DNA of 64,000 nt from Streptomyces sp. CB03234 (GTDB lineage Bacteria > Actinomycetota > Actinomycetes > Streptomycetales > Streptomycetaceae): positions 372,001 to 436,000 of the forward strand of contig NZ_LIYH01000006.1 of the NCBI RefSeq assembly GCF_001905885.1, in the 5' to 3' direction. The notes below the pieces were generated by a model, which was given only the letters and a program-made list of their open reading frames with translations, made no database searches and was not told where the DNA came from. The position numbers were made by a program, and so were the translations under genes. The first letter of the stretch is position 1. Every line of letters starts with the position of its first letter. This document shows positions 15,559-23,534 of this stretch, in pieces.

Positions 15559-16723
15559 GCACCGGCGGTGTCCAGGCCGCGTGCCGCAGGATCGCCCGGA
15601 TCGTCGCCCGCGACGGGGTGAGCCGGATCGCCGCGTTGCGTACGGCGACGGCCACCGGGTTCGCCAGCTGCTGACCCATCCGCCCCGCCCGGCGGGCCGC
15701 CAGGGTCACCGCCTGGCTGCGCGGGCGCCGCTCCGCGTCGTACCGGGCCAGCGCCGCCGGGAGGCCGGGCGCCGCCACCAGCGCCGCGGCCAGGCCCGCC
15801 GCGTCCTCCAGCGCCTGGCAGGCACCCTGCCCCAGGTGCGGGGTCATGGCGTGCGCGGCGTCGCCCAGCAGCGCGACGCGCCCGACCGCGTACGCCGGCA
15901 GCGGCGTGACCAGCTCGTGGACGTCGTGGTGCAGCACCGCGCCCGGCGCCGTCGCGGCCAGCAGCGCCGGTATCGGGTCGTGCCAGGCGGCGAACCGGCG
16001 GCGTACGGCCGCGAGCGGGTCCCGGTGCCGCACACCCGCCGGGGCGTTGAGGACCGCGTGCCACTCCACCCGCCCGTCGGCGAACACGATGTGCCCGAAC
16101 TCCGCGCCCCGCCCCCAGGTCAGCTGGAAGTCGGCGCCACCCACGTCCACCGGCCGCTCGGTGATGGCCCGCAGCACGGTCGAGCCGCTGTACGCCGGGC
16201 CGGGGGCGCCGGGCAGCACCTGGGCGCGCAGCCGGCTGTTGATGCCGTCCGCCGCGACGACGAGGTCGGCGTCGTACGTCCTGCCGTCGGCCGTCGCCAC
16301 GCGCGCGTGCGGCGCCCCGGGGTCGTCCTCGACGGCCGTCACCTCCGCACCGGTGACCAGGGCGCCGGGTGGCAGCGGGGCGCGCAGCAGCTCGTGCAGG
16401 GTGGCGCGCGGGATGCCGAGGATCGGTGTGCCGAGAGCGCGCTCCAGGGCGTGGCCGTCCATCCGGGCCAGCAGGCGGCCACCGGGCGTACGGGTGCCGC
16501 CGGTGAGCTGGCGGCGCGCGGCCGCGCGTACGGCGGGGCCCGCGCCGAGGGCGTCGAGGGCGTGGATGCCGTTGGCGGCCAGCGAGATCCCGGCGCCCGC
16601 GTCGGCCAGTGCGGCGGGCGCCCGCTCGACGACGGTGACCCGCCAGCCGGTGCGCAGGAGCCCGAGGGCGGCCGCCAGTCCGCCGATACCGCCGCCGACC
16701 ACCACCGCTTGTCCAGGCTGCAT
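15545..16723 (-). CDS. FAD-dependent aromatic-hydroxylase-type monooxygenase
   Basis: A 392-aa PHBH-fold flavoprotein. VVVGGGIGGLAAALGLLRTG at about 7-26 is the GxGxxG dinucleotide site. DLVVAADGINSRLR near 155 is the DG motif, and GRVALLGDAAHAMTPHLGQGACQALEDA near 280-307 is the GD motif. It would hydroxylate a small aromatic or polyketide substrate with NAD(P)H and O2. It is divergent from a TetR gene across 60 bp that contain two copies of a TTCTACA-type operator. It is therefore very likely the target of that regulator. Confidence 0.9.
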   Translation of the reverse strand: MQPGQAVVVGGGIGGLAAALGLLRTGWRVTVVERAPAALADAGAGISLAANGIHALDALGAGPAVRAAARRQLTGGTRTPGGRLLARMDGHALERALGTPILGIPRATLHELLRAPLPPGALVTGAEVTAVEDDPGAPHARVATADGRTYDADLVVAADGINSRLRAQVLPGAPGPAYSGSTVLRAITERPVDVGGADFQLTWGRGAEFGHIVFADGRVEWHAVLNAPAGVRHRDPLAAVRRRFAAWHDPIPALLAATAPGAVLHHDVHELVTPLPAYAVGRVALLGDAAHAMTPHLGQGACQALEDAAGLAAALVAAPGLPAALARYDAERRPRSQAVTLAARRAGRMGQQLANPVAVAVRNAAIRLTPSRATIRAILRHAAWTPPVLSPR

Positions 16724-16738
16724 GACTGATCGCGTCCC

Positions 16739-16776
16739 TTCTACAGATGTAGAAGGAGGTTACTACGGGTGTAGAA
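16739..16776. promoter_or_regulatory. Paired TetR operators between the monooxygenase and regulator genes
   Basis: TTCTACAGATGTAGAA at 16739-16754 is a perfect inverted repeat (7-2-7). TACTACGGGTGTAGAA at 16761-16776 is a second copy matching 13 of 16 positions. The copies are offset by 22 bp, about two helical turns, and lie immediately before the TetR start at 16784. I infer autoregulation and repression of the divergent monooxygenase. Confidence 0.8.
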
Positions 16777-16783
16777 AGGGGGG

Positions 16784-17353
16784 ATGACCACCCCCGACCG
16801 TCGTACCGTCCTCGCCGACGCCGCCATCTCCGTGCTCGCGGACGGCGGGATGCGGGCGCTCACCCACCGCGCCGTCGACGCGGCCGCCGGCCTGCCGACG
16901 GGCACCACATCGGCGTACCTCCGCACCCGCCAGGCACTGCTCACCGCCCTCGTCACCCGGCTCGTCGCACTGGATCAGGCGGAGCTGCGCGAGGCGGGCG
17001 AGAAGGGGCCGGCGCCCCGGGACGCGGCCGGGCTCACCGAGGCGCTCACCCGCTTCAGCGAGGCGCGGCTGACCGGTGAAGGGCGGCGCCGGTCCCTCGC
17101 CCGGTACGCGTGCGCCGTCGAGAGCGCGCACCACCCCGAGCTGCGGGAGATCCTGGTGCCGCGCGAGAACGCCGCGCGTGATGCCGTACGCGACCTCCTC
17201 GCCGCGCACGGCGTCCCCGACCCGGACGGGCGCACGGTGACGCTCCTCGCCTGCGTGGACGGCCTGGTCTTCGACCGGCTCGTGGGGAGCGGCGCGGGCG
17301 GCGGGCTCCGGTACGACATCCGCGCCCTGGTGGACACGGCGCTGCGGCCGTAG
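16784..17353 (+). CDS. TetR-family transcriptional regulator
   Basis: A 189-aa repressor. An N-terminal HTH at about 8-50 (VLADAAISVLADGGMRALTHRAVDAAAGLPTGTTSAYLRTRQALL) is followed by a helical ligand domain. The second helix THRAVDAAAGLPTGTTSAYLRT is of the TetR_C_33-like group common in Streptomyces. ATG 16784 has an AAAGGGGGG ribosome-binding site which overlaps the second operator copy, so binding could block both transcription and ribosome access. Its partner gene is the divergent FAD monooxygenase. Confidence 0.9.
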   Translation: MTTPDRRTVLADAAISVLADGGMRALTHRAVDAAAGLPTGTTSAYLRTRQALLTALVTRLVALDQAELREAGEKGPAPRDAAGLTEALTRFSEARLTGEGRRRSLARYACAVESAHHPELREILVPRENAARDAVRDLLAAHGVPDPDGRTVTLLACVDGLVFDRLVGSGAGGGLRYDIRALVDTALRP

Positions 17354-17390
17354 CACCCGGCGGGCGCGGGGGCCCGCCGGGCGCCGGTGG

Positions 17391-18368
17391 TCAGGAGACC
17401 TGGGCCTTGTCGTACAGGGCCTTGGCCTCGTTGCCGAAGTACGGGCCGAACATCCGGTTCGGCAGGAACGTGTAGCCGAAGCTGTTCACCGAGACCTGCA
17501 GACCCGTGCCGGTCGCCTCGCTGAAGCCGGTGAACCAGGGGCCGCCGCTGGAGCCGCCCGTCATGTTGCAGCCCAGGCTGTGGTCCTGGGAGAAGAGGAA
17601 GTCCTTGGAGGAGTTCCCGCTGCAGTAGATCAGCTTGGAGCCGTCGTACGGGGACGCGGCCGGGAAGCCGAAGGCGTACATCTGCTTGTTGTAGCCGCCG
17701 TTGAACTGGATGCCCTGGGCGCCGGTGACGGCGGTGAGTTTCTGGCCGTTGAGGGGGGCGACGACGGCCGCGCCGATGTCGTGGTTGATGTCCTCGCTCG
17801 CCTCCCACTGCGGGGTGGTCAGCGTCTTGGTGGCGGTCCACTGGCCGTAGGGCGCCTGGCCGTTGTTGTACGCGGGGACGAAGACCCAGTTGGTGTGCCA
17901 GCTGCCCTGGTACTTGACGCAGTGCCCGGCGGTGATGACCGTGGAGGCGTTCTGGCTGGTCACGGCGTTGCCGGAGCAGGAAGCGGTACGGCCCTGGAAG
18001 GTGAAGAACACCCGCCCGGACGTCTTGACGACCGCCCCGCCGCCACTCCAGGCCCCGCCCGCGTGCGGGAAGGCGGTGGGCGCGATCGTGGTCGGCGCGG
18101 AGCCGCTCGGCTTCGGGGCCTTGAGCTTCTTCACGGCCTGCGGGGTGAGCGTCAGGTCCAGCGGGGTGGCGCCGCGCATCCGCTCGGCGGTCCAGAAGGC
18201 CCGTGCCGTGCGCTGTTCGGCGGCGGTGACGGTCCTGGTGTCGGGTGCGGGTGCGGGTGCGGTGGCGGGTGCCGGCTCGGCCGCGGTGGCGGTGGTGGTC
18301 GACAGGGCGCCGGTGAGCAGGGCTCCGACGGTCAGCAGGACGCCCATGGCGGTGCGTTGGCCTCTCAC
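17391..18368 (-). CDS. Secreted trypsin-like serine protease
   Basis: A 325-aa secreted protein with a signal peptide (RTAMGVLLTVGALLTGALSTTTATAAEP, cleavage near 30) and a pro-region to about 95. The S1 chymotrypsin-fold triad can be seen: VITAGHC (His near 148), INHDIGAAVV (Asp near 200) and NMTGGSSGGPW (Ser near 275). It resembles the V8-like/Glu-endopeptidase group of actinomycete proteases. GTG 18368 is preceded by AAGGAGA. It is convergent with the TetR gene. No protease inhibitor or regulator adjoins it. Confidence 0.9.
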   Translation of the reverse strand: MRGQRTAMGVLLTVGALLTGALSTTTATAAEPAPATAPAPAPDTRTVTAAEQRTARAFWTAERMRGATPLDLTLTPQAVKKLKAPKPSGSAPTTIAPTAFPHAGGAWSGGGAVVKTSGRVFFTFQGRTASCSGNAVTSQNASTVITAGHCVKYQGSWHTNWVFVPAYNNGQAPYGQWTATKTLTTPQWEASEDINHDIGAAVVAPLNGQKLTAVTGAQGIQFNGGYNKQMYAFGFPAASPYDGSKLIYCSGNSSKDFLFSQDHSLGCNMTGGSSGGPWFTGFSEATGTGLQVSVNSFGYTFLPNRMFGPYFGNEAKALYDKAQVS

Positions 18369-18496
18369 GCATGTCTCCTTCTGCCGTGCCCGGGGCGCGG
18401 TCGGCGCGGCCGGGCAGGGTGGGGGAACGAAGAGCGGTGCGGATCGACGTGCGTGAGGCAGGGTGCCACGGACGGCGCCTGTTTGTCAGGAGCGCG

Positions 18497-19033
18497 TCAC
18501 GGAGTGTTCAACGGCCGGTTGTTCAGTGACCGGTTCAGTGACCGGTCCAGCGGCCGGTCCAGCGGCTTCGCGAAACAGCGGCTGCTCTCGTACGCGCGGT
18601 AGTAGCCGAACTTGGCGCACGGCTCGTACCCGCTCGACGTGTAGAGCGCGATGGCCTCCGGCTGCATGTCACCGGTCTCCAGCACCATGCGGGTGCGGCC
18701 GGCCGCCCGCGCGTCGTCCTCCAGGGCGGCGAGGATCCGGCGGGCGAGGCCCAGGCCGCGGGCCTCGGGGATCACGTACATGCGCTTGAGCTCGGCGTCG
18801 CCGTCCGCGTACCCCTCGTCGTTCTCCTGCTGCGTGCGCCAGCCGCCCGTGGCGACGGGGCGGTCGGCCGCGTCGTACGCCATGAGGAACAGGCCGCGCG
18901 GCGGGCGGAACATCGTCGGGTCCAGCGGTGTGAGGTCGCCGCCGTCGCCGTACCGCTCCATGTACTCGAGCTGGACCATGTCGTTGAGCTTGCGGGCGTC
19001 GGGGTGGTCGAACGGCGTGGGGCGAATATTCAT
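18497..19033 (-). CDS. GNAT-family N-acetyltransferase
   Basis: A 178-aa GNAT protein. The acetyl-CoA loop is in AELKRMYVIPEARGLGLARRILAALEDDARAAG (the Q/RxxGxG/A-type segment near 90-100), and TGDMQPEAIALYTSSGYEP is the final beta-bulge motif. The C-terminal 22 residues are a PLDRPLDRSLNRSLN repeat encoded by short tandem repeats at 18497-18565. Start is ATG 19033, with TACGAT seven bases upstream and no Shine-Dalgarno, indicating a leaderless mRNA. A second copy of ATTCATGCGGAGT lies 20 bp upstream. It is divergent from exonuclease III. Confidence 0.85.
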   Translation of the reverse strand: MNIRPTPFDHPDARKLNDMVQLEYMERYGDGGDLTPLDPTMFRPPRGLFLMAYDAADRPVATGGWRTQQENDEGYADGDAELKRMYVIPEARGLGLARRILAALEDDARAAGRTRMVLETGDMQPEAIALYTSSGYEPCAKFGYYRAYESSRCFAKPLDRPLDRSLNRSLNNRPLNTP

Positions 19034-19062
19034 GCGGAGTATCGTACATTCATGCGGAGTGA
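19030..19062 (-). promoter_or_regulatory. Leaderless promoter with duplicated start region before the GNAT gene
   Basis: On the minus strand TACGAT (19046-19041) stands seven bases before ATG 19033, the spacing of leaderless Streptomyces starts. The 13-bp sequence ACTCCGCATGAAT occurs twice, 20 bp apart. The upstream copy opens a 7-codon reading frame (MNVRYSA, 19053-19030) whose TGA overlaps the GNAT ATG. Confidence 0.65.
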
Positions 19063-19079
19063 TCTTCGAGGCATATCGG

Positions 19080-19091
19080 TAGGGTGCCGGG
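19080..19091 (+). promoter_or_regulatory. Leaderless -10 box of the exonuclease III gene
   Basis: TAGGGT at 19080-19085 is followed by six bases and then ATG 19092, with no ribosome-binding site between. This is the TAnnnT-N6-ATG pattern of leaderless mRNAs. Confidence 0.65.
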
Positions 19092-19889
19092 ATGCTCATT
19101 GTGACGTCCGTGAACGTGAACGGTCTGCGCGCCGCCGCCAAAAAGGGGTTCGTGGAGTGGCTGGCCGCCACCGAGGCCGATGTGGTGTGCCTCCAGGAGG
19201 TACGGGCCGAGGAGTCCCAGCTCCCCGAGGCGGTCCGCGCGCCCGAGGGCTGGTACACCGTCCACGCCCCGGCCGCCGCGAAGGGCCGGGCGGGCGTCGC
19301 CCTCTACGCGCGGCGTGAGCCCGACACCGTACGGACCGGGTTCGGGTCCAGCGAGTTCGACGGCAGCGGCCGGTACGTGGAGGCCGACCTGCCCGGCGTC
19401 ACCGTCGCCAGCCTCTACCTGCCCTCCGGGGAGGTGGGCACGGAGCGGCAGGAGGAGAAGATCCGCTTCATGGGCGAGTTCCTGCCGTACCTGAAGGAGC
19501 TCAGGGAGCGGGCGGCCGCCGACGGCCGCGAGGTGGTCGTCTGCGGCGACTGGAACATCGCCCACCAGGAGGCCGACCTGAAGAACTGGAAGGCCAACCG
19601 GAAGAACTCCGGCTTCCTCCCCGAGGAGCGGGAGTGGCTCACCCGCGTCTTCGACGAGGCGTCGTACGTCGACGTCGTCCGCGCCCTGTACCCCGGCCAG
19701 GAGGGCCCGTACTCCTGGTGGTCCTACCGTGGCCGCGCCTTCGACAACGACGCCGGCTGGCGGATCGACTACCAGGTGGCCACCCCCGGCCTCGCCGCCC
19801 GCGCGGTCAAGGCCTGGGTGGAGCGGGCGGTGACGCACGGCGAGCGGTGGAGCGACCACGCCCCGGTGACGGCGGCGTACGACCTGTAG
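19092..19889 (+). CDS. xthA: Exodeoxyribonuclease III (AP endonuclease)
   Basis: A 265-aa member of the exonuclease III/EEP family of base-excision repair, cutting DNA at abasic sites and degrading 3' ends. Motifs in order are SVNVNGLRAA (Asn near residue 8), VVCLQEVRAEE (Mg2+ Glu), VCGDWNIAHQEADLKN (Asp/Asn pair near 153-155), YSWWSYRGRAFDNDAGWRIDYQVAT, and SDHAPV at the C-terminus with the catalytic Asp-His. Length is normal for the family. The start is leaderless. Confidence 0.95.
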   Translation: MLIVTSVNVNGLRAAAKKGFVEWLAATEADVVCLQEVRAEESQLPEAVRAPEGWYTVHAPAAAKGRAGVALYARREPDTVRTGFGSSEFDGSGRYVEADLPGVTVASLYLPSGEVGTERQEEKIRFMGEFLPYLKELRERAAADGREVVVCGDWNIAHQEADLKNWKANRKNSGFLPEEREWLTRVFDEASYVDVVRALYPGQEGPYSWWSYRGRAFDNDAGWRIDYQVATPGLAARAVKAWVERAVTHGERWSDHAPVTAAYDL

Positions 19890-19997
19890 ACCTCGGCCGG
19901 ACACGAAGCGGGATGATGTGATCCGGAAGTGAGGGTATGTCAGGGCTGGTGTGGCGAGACCCGGTCGGTGGGAATGCTTCTGGCAGGGTAAGGCGGT

Positions 19998-21068
19998 GTG
20001 CGCATCACCGCCGTACGTACGCCGCTCACATCCGCCCTGATCGCGGCGGTCGCGTACGGACTGCTGATCGCCGCCACCGTACCGACGTCGGCCGCCGTCC
20101 CGGTTCCCGCTTCCGAGATCCCCGCCGGGACGCCCGACGTCCTTCTCACCGACCAGGCATCGAAGCGCGTCCTGCTCCTCGACGGCGGGCGGTACGCCTG
20201 GGACCCGGGCGCCGATCCGGCCGTCGTGAAGTGGGCGTTCTCGCCGGTCGGGGACGCCCGGTACGCGGACCTGGAGCCGGACGTCAGCTGGGTGCACCCG
20301 AGCGAGGCGAAGGTGCGGGAGTGGCGCGGCAGGACGTACGTCCTGACCGTGGCCTCGTACGGCTTCGCGGCGGTGGTGGAGTACCCGTCGGGCCGGCGGC
20401 ACTGGGGCGGCACGCTGTCGCCGGGCACCATCCGGCACAACCCGCACAGCATCGAGCTGCTGCCGGACGGCAACGTCGCCGTCGCGGGCAGCACGGGTGA
20501 CGTCGTACGGCTCTACGCGGCGTCGCGGGGCGGCGGGTACGTCACGTATCCGCTGGAGGACGCGCACGGGCTCCAGTGGGATGCCGGGCGGCGCGTGCTG
20601 TGGGCGCTGGGAGGGGACCGGCTGGTGGCGCTGAGGGTGGGCGGCACGGCGGCGGAGCCGACGCTCGACGAGGCGTTCGAGGCGCGGCTGCCGACGCCGC
20701 ACGGGCACGACCTGGGGCAGGTGGCGGGGGACCCGGACCGGCTGTGGGTGAGCAGCGGCTCGGCCGTGTACCAGTACGTGAAGAGCACCGGGACGTTCCT
20801 GCGGGACTTCCCGGGCGCGGCGGGGATCAGCCGGGCGCGGGTCAAGGCGGTCGGGGGCGACCCGGTGACCGGGCAGGTGGTCTCCACGGTGCCGGAGAAG
20901 GGCCTGGGGGAGAGCTGGTGGACGCGCACGGTGGCCGTCCACCGGCCGGATGGGACGTACCGGACGTACCGGCTGGCGAACGGCGGGATCTACAAGGCGC
21001 GGTGGTGGCTGCCCTCCGGGCTCGCCTCCGGGCTCCCCTCCCCGTCTCCCTCCCGGCCTCCCTCCTGA
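19998..21068 (+). CDS. Secreted DUF6528-like beta-propeller protein
   Basis: A 356-aa protein with an N-terminal signal or anchor sequence (LTSALIAAVAYGLLIAATVPTSAAVP, about 9-34). The repetitive beta-rich body has segments of the type PDVLLTDQASKRVLLLDGG, GTIRHNPHSIELLPDGNVAVAG, EDAHGLQWDAGRRVLWALGGDRLV and HGHDLGQVAGDPDRLWVSSG. This pattern fits the Streptomyces DUF6528 propeller family, function unknown. GTG 19998 follows CAGGGT-N6, a near match to a leaderless start. The Ser/Pro-rich C-terminus overlaps the opposing MerR gene by 79 bp. Confidence 0.7.
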   Translation: MRITAVRTPLTSALIAAVAYGLLIAATVPTSAAVPVPASEIPAGTPDVLLTDQASKRVLLLDGGRYAWDPGADPAVVKWAFSPVGDARYADLEPDVSWVHPSEAKVREWRGRTYVLTVASYGFAAVVEYPSGRRHWGGTLSPGTIRHNPHSIELLPDGNVAVAGSTGDVVRLYAASRGGGYVTYPLEDAHGLQWDAGRRVLWALGGDRLVALRVGGTAAEPTLDEAFEARLPTPHGHDLGQVAGDPDRLWVSSGSAVYQYVKSTGTFLRDFPGAAGISRARVKAVGGDPVTGQVVSTVPEKGLGESWWTRTVAVHRPDGTYRTYRLANGGIYKARWWLPSGLASGLPSPSPSRPPS

Positions 21069-21883
21069 AGGGCGCGCAGCCGGCGGTCGAGGGCCATCGA
21101 GACCTCCGCCTCCACCACGCTCTTGGCGAGCGGACGCAGCCGTACGACGTCGGCGTCGCCGGCCATGTGGTCGCGCAGCAGCTCGGTGAAGAGGCCGGCC
21201 AGGGCGTCCGCGTGTTCCCGGACCCGGCCGGCGGCCGCGAGGACCGCGGCGAGCGGGACCCCTTCCCTCACGAGCGCGGCCGAGACCTCCAGGAGGCGGC
21301 GGCTGACGTGGACGATGTCCTGGCCGTCGGTGGCGAGGTAGCCCAGCTCCAGGGCGGCGGCGAAGTTCTCGGGCGTGACCTGGTCACCGAAGTGGTCGGC
21401 CAGCTCCTCCGGGGTGAGCCGGACCGGTTCCTCCTCGGTCGGCTCACCCAGCCCGAGCACCTCGCCGACGTCGCGACCGCTCTCGAAGGCGGCGGCCAGG
21501 TCGGCGATGCCGTTGAGGGTGTGGCCGCGCTCCAGCAGGGCGGCGATCGTCCGCAGCCGGGCCAGGTGGTGGGGCCCGTACCAGGCGATGCGCCCCTCGC
21601 GGCGGGGCGGCGGGATCAGGCCGCGCTCGCGGTAGAAGCGCAGGGTGCGGGCGGTGATGCCGGCCACCTCGGCCAGCTCCTCCATGCGGTACTCCCGGGT
21701 GGAGCCCGCTCCCGCGTGCGCCCCCGCGCCCGCCCCCGCGTCGGCCGGCCGGTCCACCGGGCCGTCCGCCCCCGCGTCGGCCGGCGGGTCCACCGGGCCG
21801 TCCGTCCCCGCGCCCGCCGACTGGTTCGCCCGCCGTCCGCTCCTCGGGCCGTCCGTACGCCCGTTCGCCCGCTGGTTCGTCAC
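20990..21883 (-). CDS. MerR-family regulator with a repetitive N-terminal extension
   Basis: A 297-aa regulator. Residues 1-65 are an Ala/Asp/Pro/Gly-rich extension. The MerR winged helix then starts at about 66 (MEELAEVAGITARTLRFYRERGLIPPPRR), followed by a helical effector domain. I chose GTG 21883 over the internal ATG because TAGGGT sits seven bases upstream with no other start signal, indicating a leaderless mRNA. The extension is encoded by two 36-bp repeats. It is divergent from the BVMO-hydrolase-SDR operon, its likely target. The last 79 bp overlap the opposing DUF6528-like gene, and the tail is low-complexity Gly/Glu/Ser. Confidence 0.8.
   Translation of the reverse strand: MTNQRANGRTDGPRSGRRANQSAGAGTDGPVDPPADAGADGPVDRPADAGAGAGAHAGAGSTREYRMEELAEVAGITARTLRFYRERGLIPPPRREGRIAWYGPHHLARLRTIAALLERGHTLNGIADLAAAFESGRDVGEVLGLGEPTEEEPVRLTPEELADHFGDQVTPENFAAALELGYLATDGQDIVHVSRRLLEVSAALVREGVPLAAVLAAAGRVREHADALAGLFTELLRDHMAGDADVVRLRPLAKSVVEAEVSMALDRRLRALQEGGREGDGEGSPEASPEGSHHRAL
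21735..21806 (-). repeat. Two tandem 36-bp repeats in the MerR N-terminal extension
   Basis: Units 21735-21770 and 21771-21806 differ at only a few positions (for example GGCC versus GGCG in the middle). They encode the DGPVDPPADAGA / DGPVDRPADAGA repeats ahead of the DNA-binding domain. Confidence 0.85.
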
Positions 21884-21896
21884 GTCCGCAACCCTA
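21884..21896 (-). promoter_or_regulatory. Leaderless -10 box of the MerR gene
   Basis: On the minus strand TAGGGT (21896-21891) is followed by seven bases and GTG 21883. This decides the start codon used for the MerR protein. Confidence 0.6.
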
Positions 21897-22028
21897 TGTC
21901 GTACCGCCGGTAACTTCCTTCGTCCGACCCCTACCGCTCGGTAAGGACCTGCTCTACTCTCCCCACTACTGTGCCAGTGATTGCTGGCAGAGTTTTGGCG
22001 GATCTCGGATTTCCGATGCGGAGGCGGC

Positions 22029-23534
22029 ATGAGCCAGCACGAGCATGTACGAGTGGCGGTGATCGGATCCGGATTCGGCGGCCTCGGAGCCGCCGTCCGG
22101 CTGCGCCGCGAGGGGATCACCGACTTCGTCGTCCTGGAGCGGGCCGGCTCCGTCGGCGGCACCTGGCGCGACAACAGCTACCCCGGCTGTGCCTGTGACG
22201 TACCGTCACACCTCTACTCGTTCTCGTTCGCGCCCAACCCCGACTGGCCGCGCACCTTCTCCGGGCAGCGGCACATCCGCGCCTACCTGGAGCACGTCAC
22301 CGACACCTTCCGGCTGCGCCCGCACCTCCGCCTCGACCACGAGGTGCTGATGATGCGCTGGGACAACGACGAGCTGCGCTGGGAGATCGAGACCTCGCAG
22401 GGCACGCTCACGGCCGACGTCGTCGTCTCCGCGACCGGCCCGCTGTCCGACCCCAAGATCCCGGACATCCCCGGGCTCGCCGCCTTCGAGGAGGCGGGCG
22501 GCAAGGTCTTCCACTCCGCCCGCTGGGACCACGACTACGACCTGACCGGCAAGCGCGTCGCGATGATCGGCACCGGCGCCTCGGCGATCCAGATCGTGCC
22601 GGCGATCCAGCCGAAGGCCGGCAAGGTGACGCTGTTCCAGCGCACCCCGCCGTGGGTCATGCCCCGCATGGACCGGGCCATCAGCGGCGTCGAGCGCTGG
22701 CTGCACCGGCAGCTCCCGTTCACCGGCACCGCGCGGCGCGGACTGCTCTGGGGCATCCGGGAGTTGCAGGTCTCCGCGTTCACCAAGCGGCCCAACGAAC
22801 TGCGGCTCGTCGAGTCGATCGCCAAGGCCAACATGGCCAGGGCCATCAAGGACCCCGCGCTGCGGGCCAAGCTGACCCCCTCGTACCGCATCGGCTGCAA
22901 GCGGATCCTGCTCTCCAGCGAGTACTACCCGGCCCTCGCGCAGCCCAATGTGGACGTCGTCGCCTCCGGACTGGCGGAGGTGCGCGGCCGGGCCGTCGTC
23001 GCCGCCGACGGGACGGAGACCGAGGTCGACGCGATCATCTTCGGCACCGGCTTCCACGTCACCGACATGCCGATCGCCGAACGCGTCGTGGGCGCGGACG
23101 GCATCACGCTCGCCGAGGCGTGGAAGGACGGCATGGAGTCGCTGCGCGGCGCGACCGCCGCCGGGTTCCCCAACTGGATGACGATCATCGGGCCGAACAC
23201 CGGCCTCGGCAACTCCTCCATGATCCTCATGATCGAGTCACAGCTGAACTACATGGCCGACTACCTGCGGCAGCTGAACCTGCTCGGCGAGCGGGCCGCG
23301 CTCGCCGCCCGCCCGTCGGCGGTCGCCGCGTGGAACCGGCGCGTACAGGCCCGGATGGAGCGCACGGTGTGGAAGGCCGGTGGCTGCGACAGCTGGTACC
23401 TGGACGCCAACGGGCGCAACACCACGCTCTGGCCGGGCACGACGTCCGAGTTCCGGCGCGCGACACGCTCGGTGGACCTGTCGGAGTACGAGGTCGTCCG
23501 CGCCCGCTCGCTCTCGAAGGAGGCCGCGGCGTGA
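22029..23534 (+). CDS. Baeyer-Villiger-type flavin monooxygenase
   Basis: A 501-aa type I flavoprotein monooxygenase. VAVIGSGFGGLGAAVRL binds FAD, and GGTWRDNSYPGCACD matches GGxWxxxxYPG. GGKVFHSARWDHD (about 157-169) matches the BVMO fingerprint GxxxHxxxW-D/P. VAMIGTGASAIQIVPAI is the NADPH GxGxxA site, and GTGFHVTDMP is the C-terminal ATG-like motif. It probably inserts oxygen into a ketone to give an ester. The next genes overlap by 4 bp and encode a hydrolase and an SDR, the expected ester-cleaving and alcohol/ketone-interconverting partners. GAGGCGGC precedes ATG 22029. Confidence 0.9.
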   Translation: MSQHEHVRVAVIGSGFGGLGAAVRLRREGITDFVVLERAGSVGGTWRDNSYPGCACDVPSHLYSFSFAPNPDWPRTFSGQRHIRAYLEHVTDTFRLRPHLRLDHEVLMMRWDNDELRWEIETSQGTLTADVVVSATGPLSDPKIPDIPGLAAFEEAGGKVFHSARWDHDYDLTGKRVAMIGTGASAIQIVPAIQPKAGKVTLFQRTPPWVMPRMDRAISGVERWLHRQLPFTGTARRGLLWGIRELQVSAFTKRPNELRLVESIAKANMARAIKDPALRAKLTPSYRIGCKRILLSSEYYPALAQPNVDVVASGLAEVRGRAVVAADGTETEVDAIIFGTGFHVTDMPIAERVVGADGITLAEAWKDGMESLRGATAAGFPNWMTIIGPNTGLGNSSMILMIESQLNYMADYLRQLNLLGERAALAARPSAVAAWNRRVQARMERTVWKAGGCDSWYLDANGRNTTLWPGTTSEFRRATRSVDLSEYEVVRARSLSKEAAA

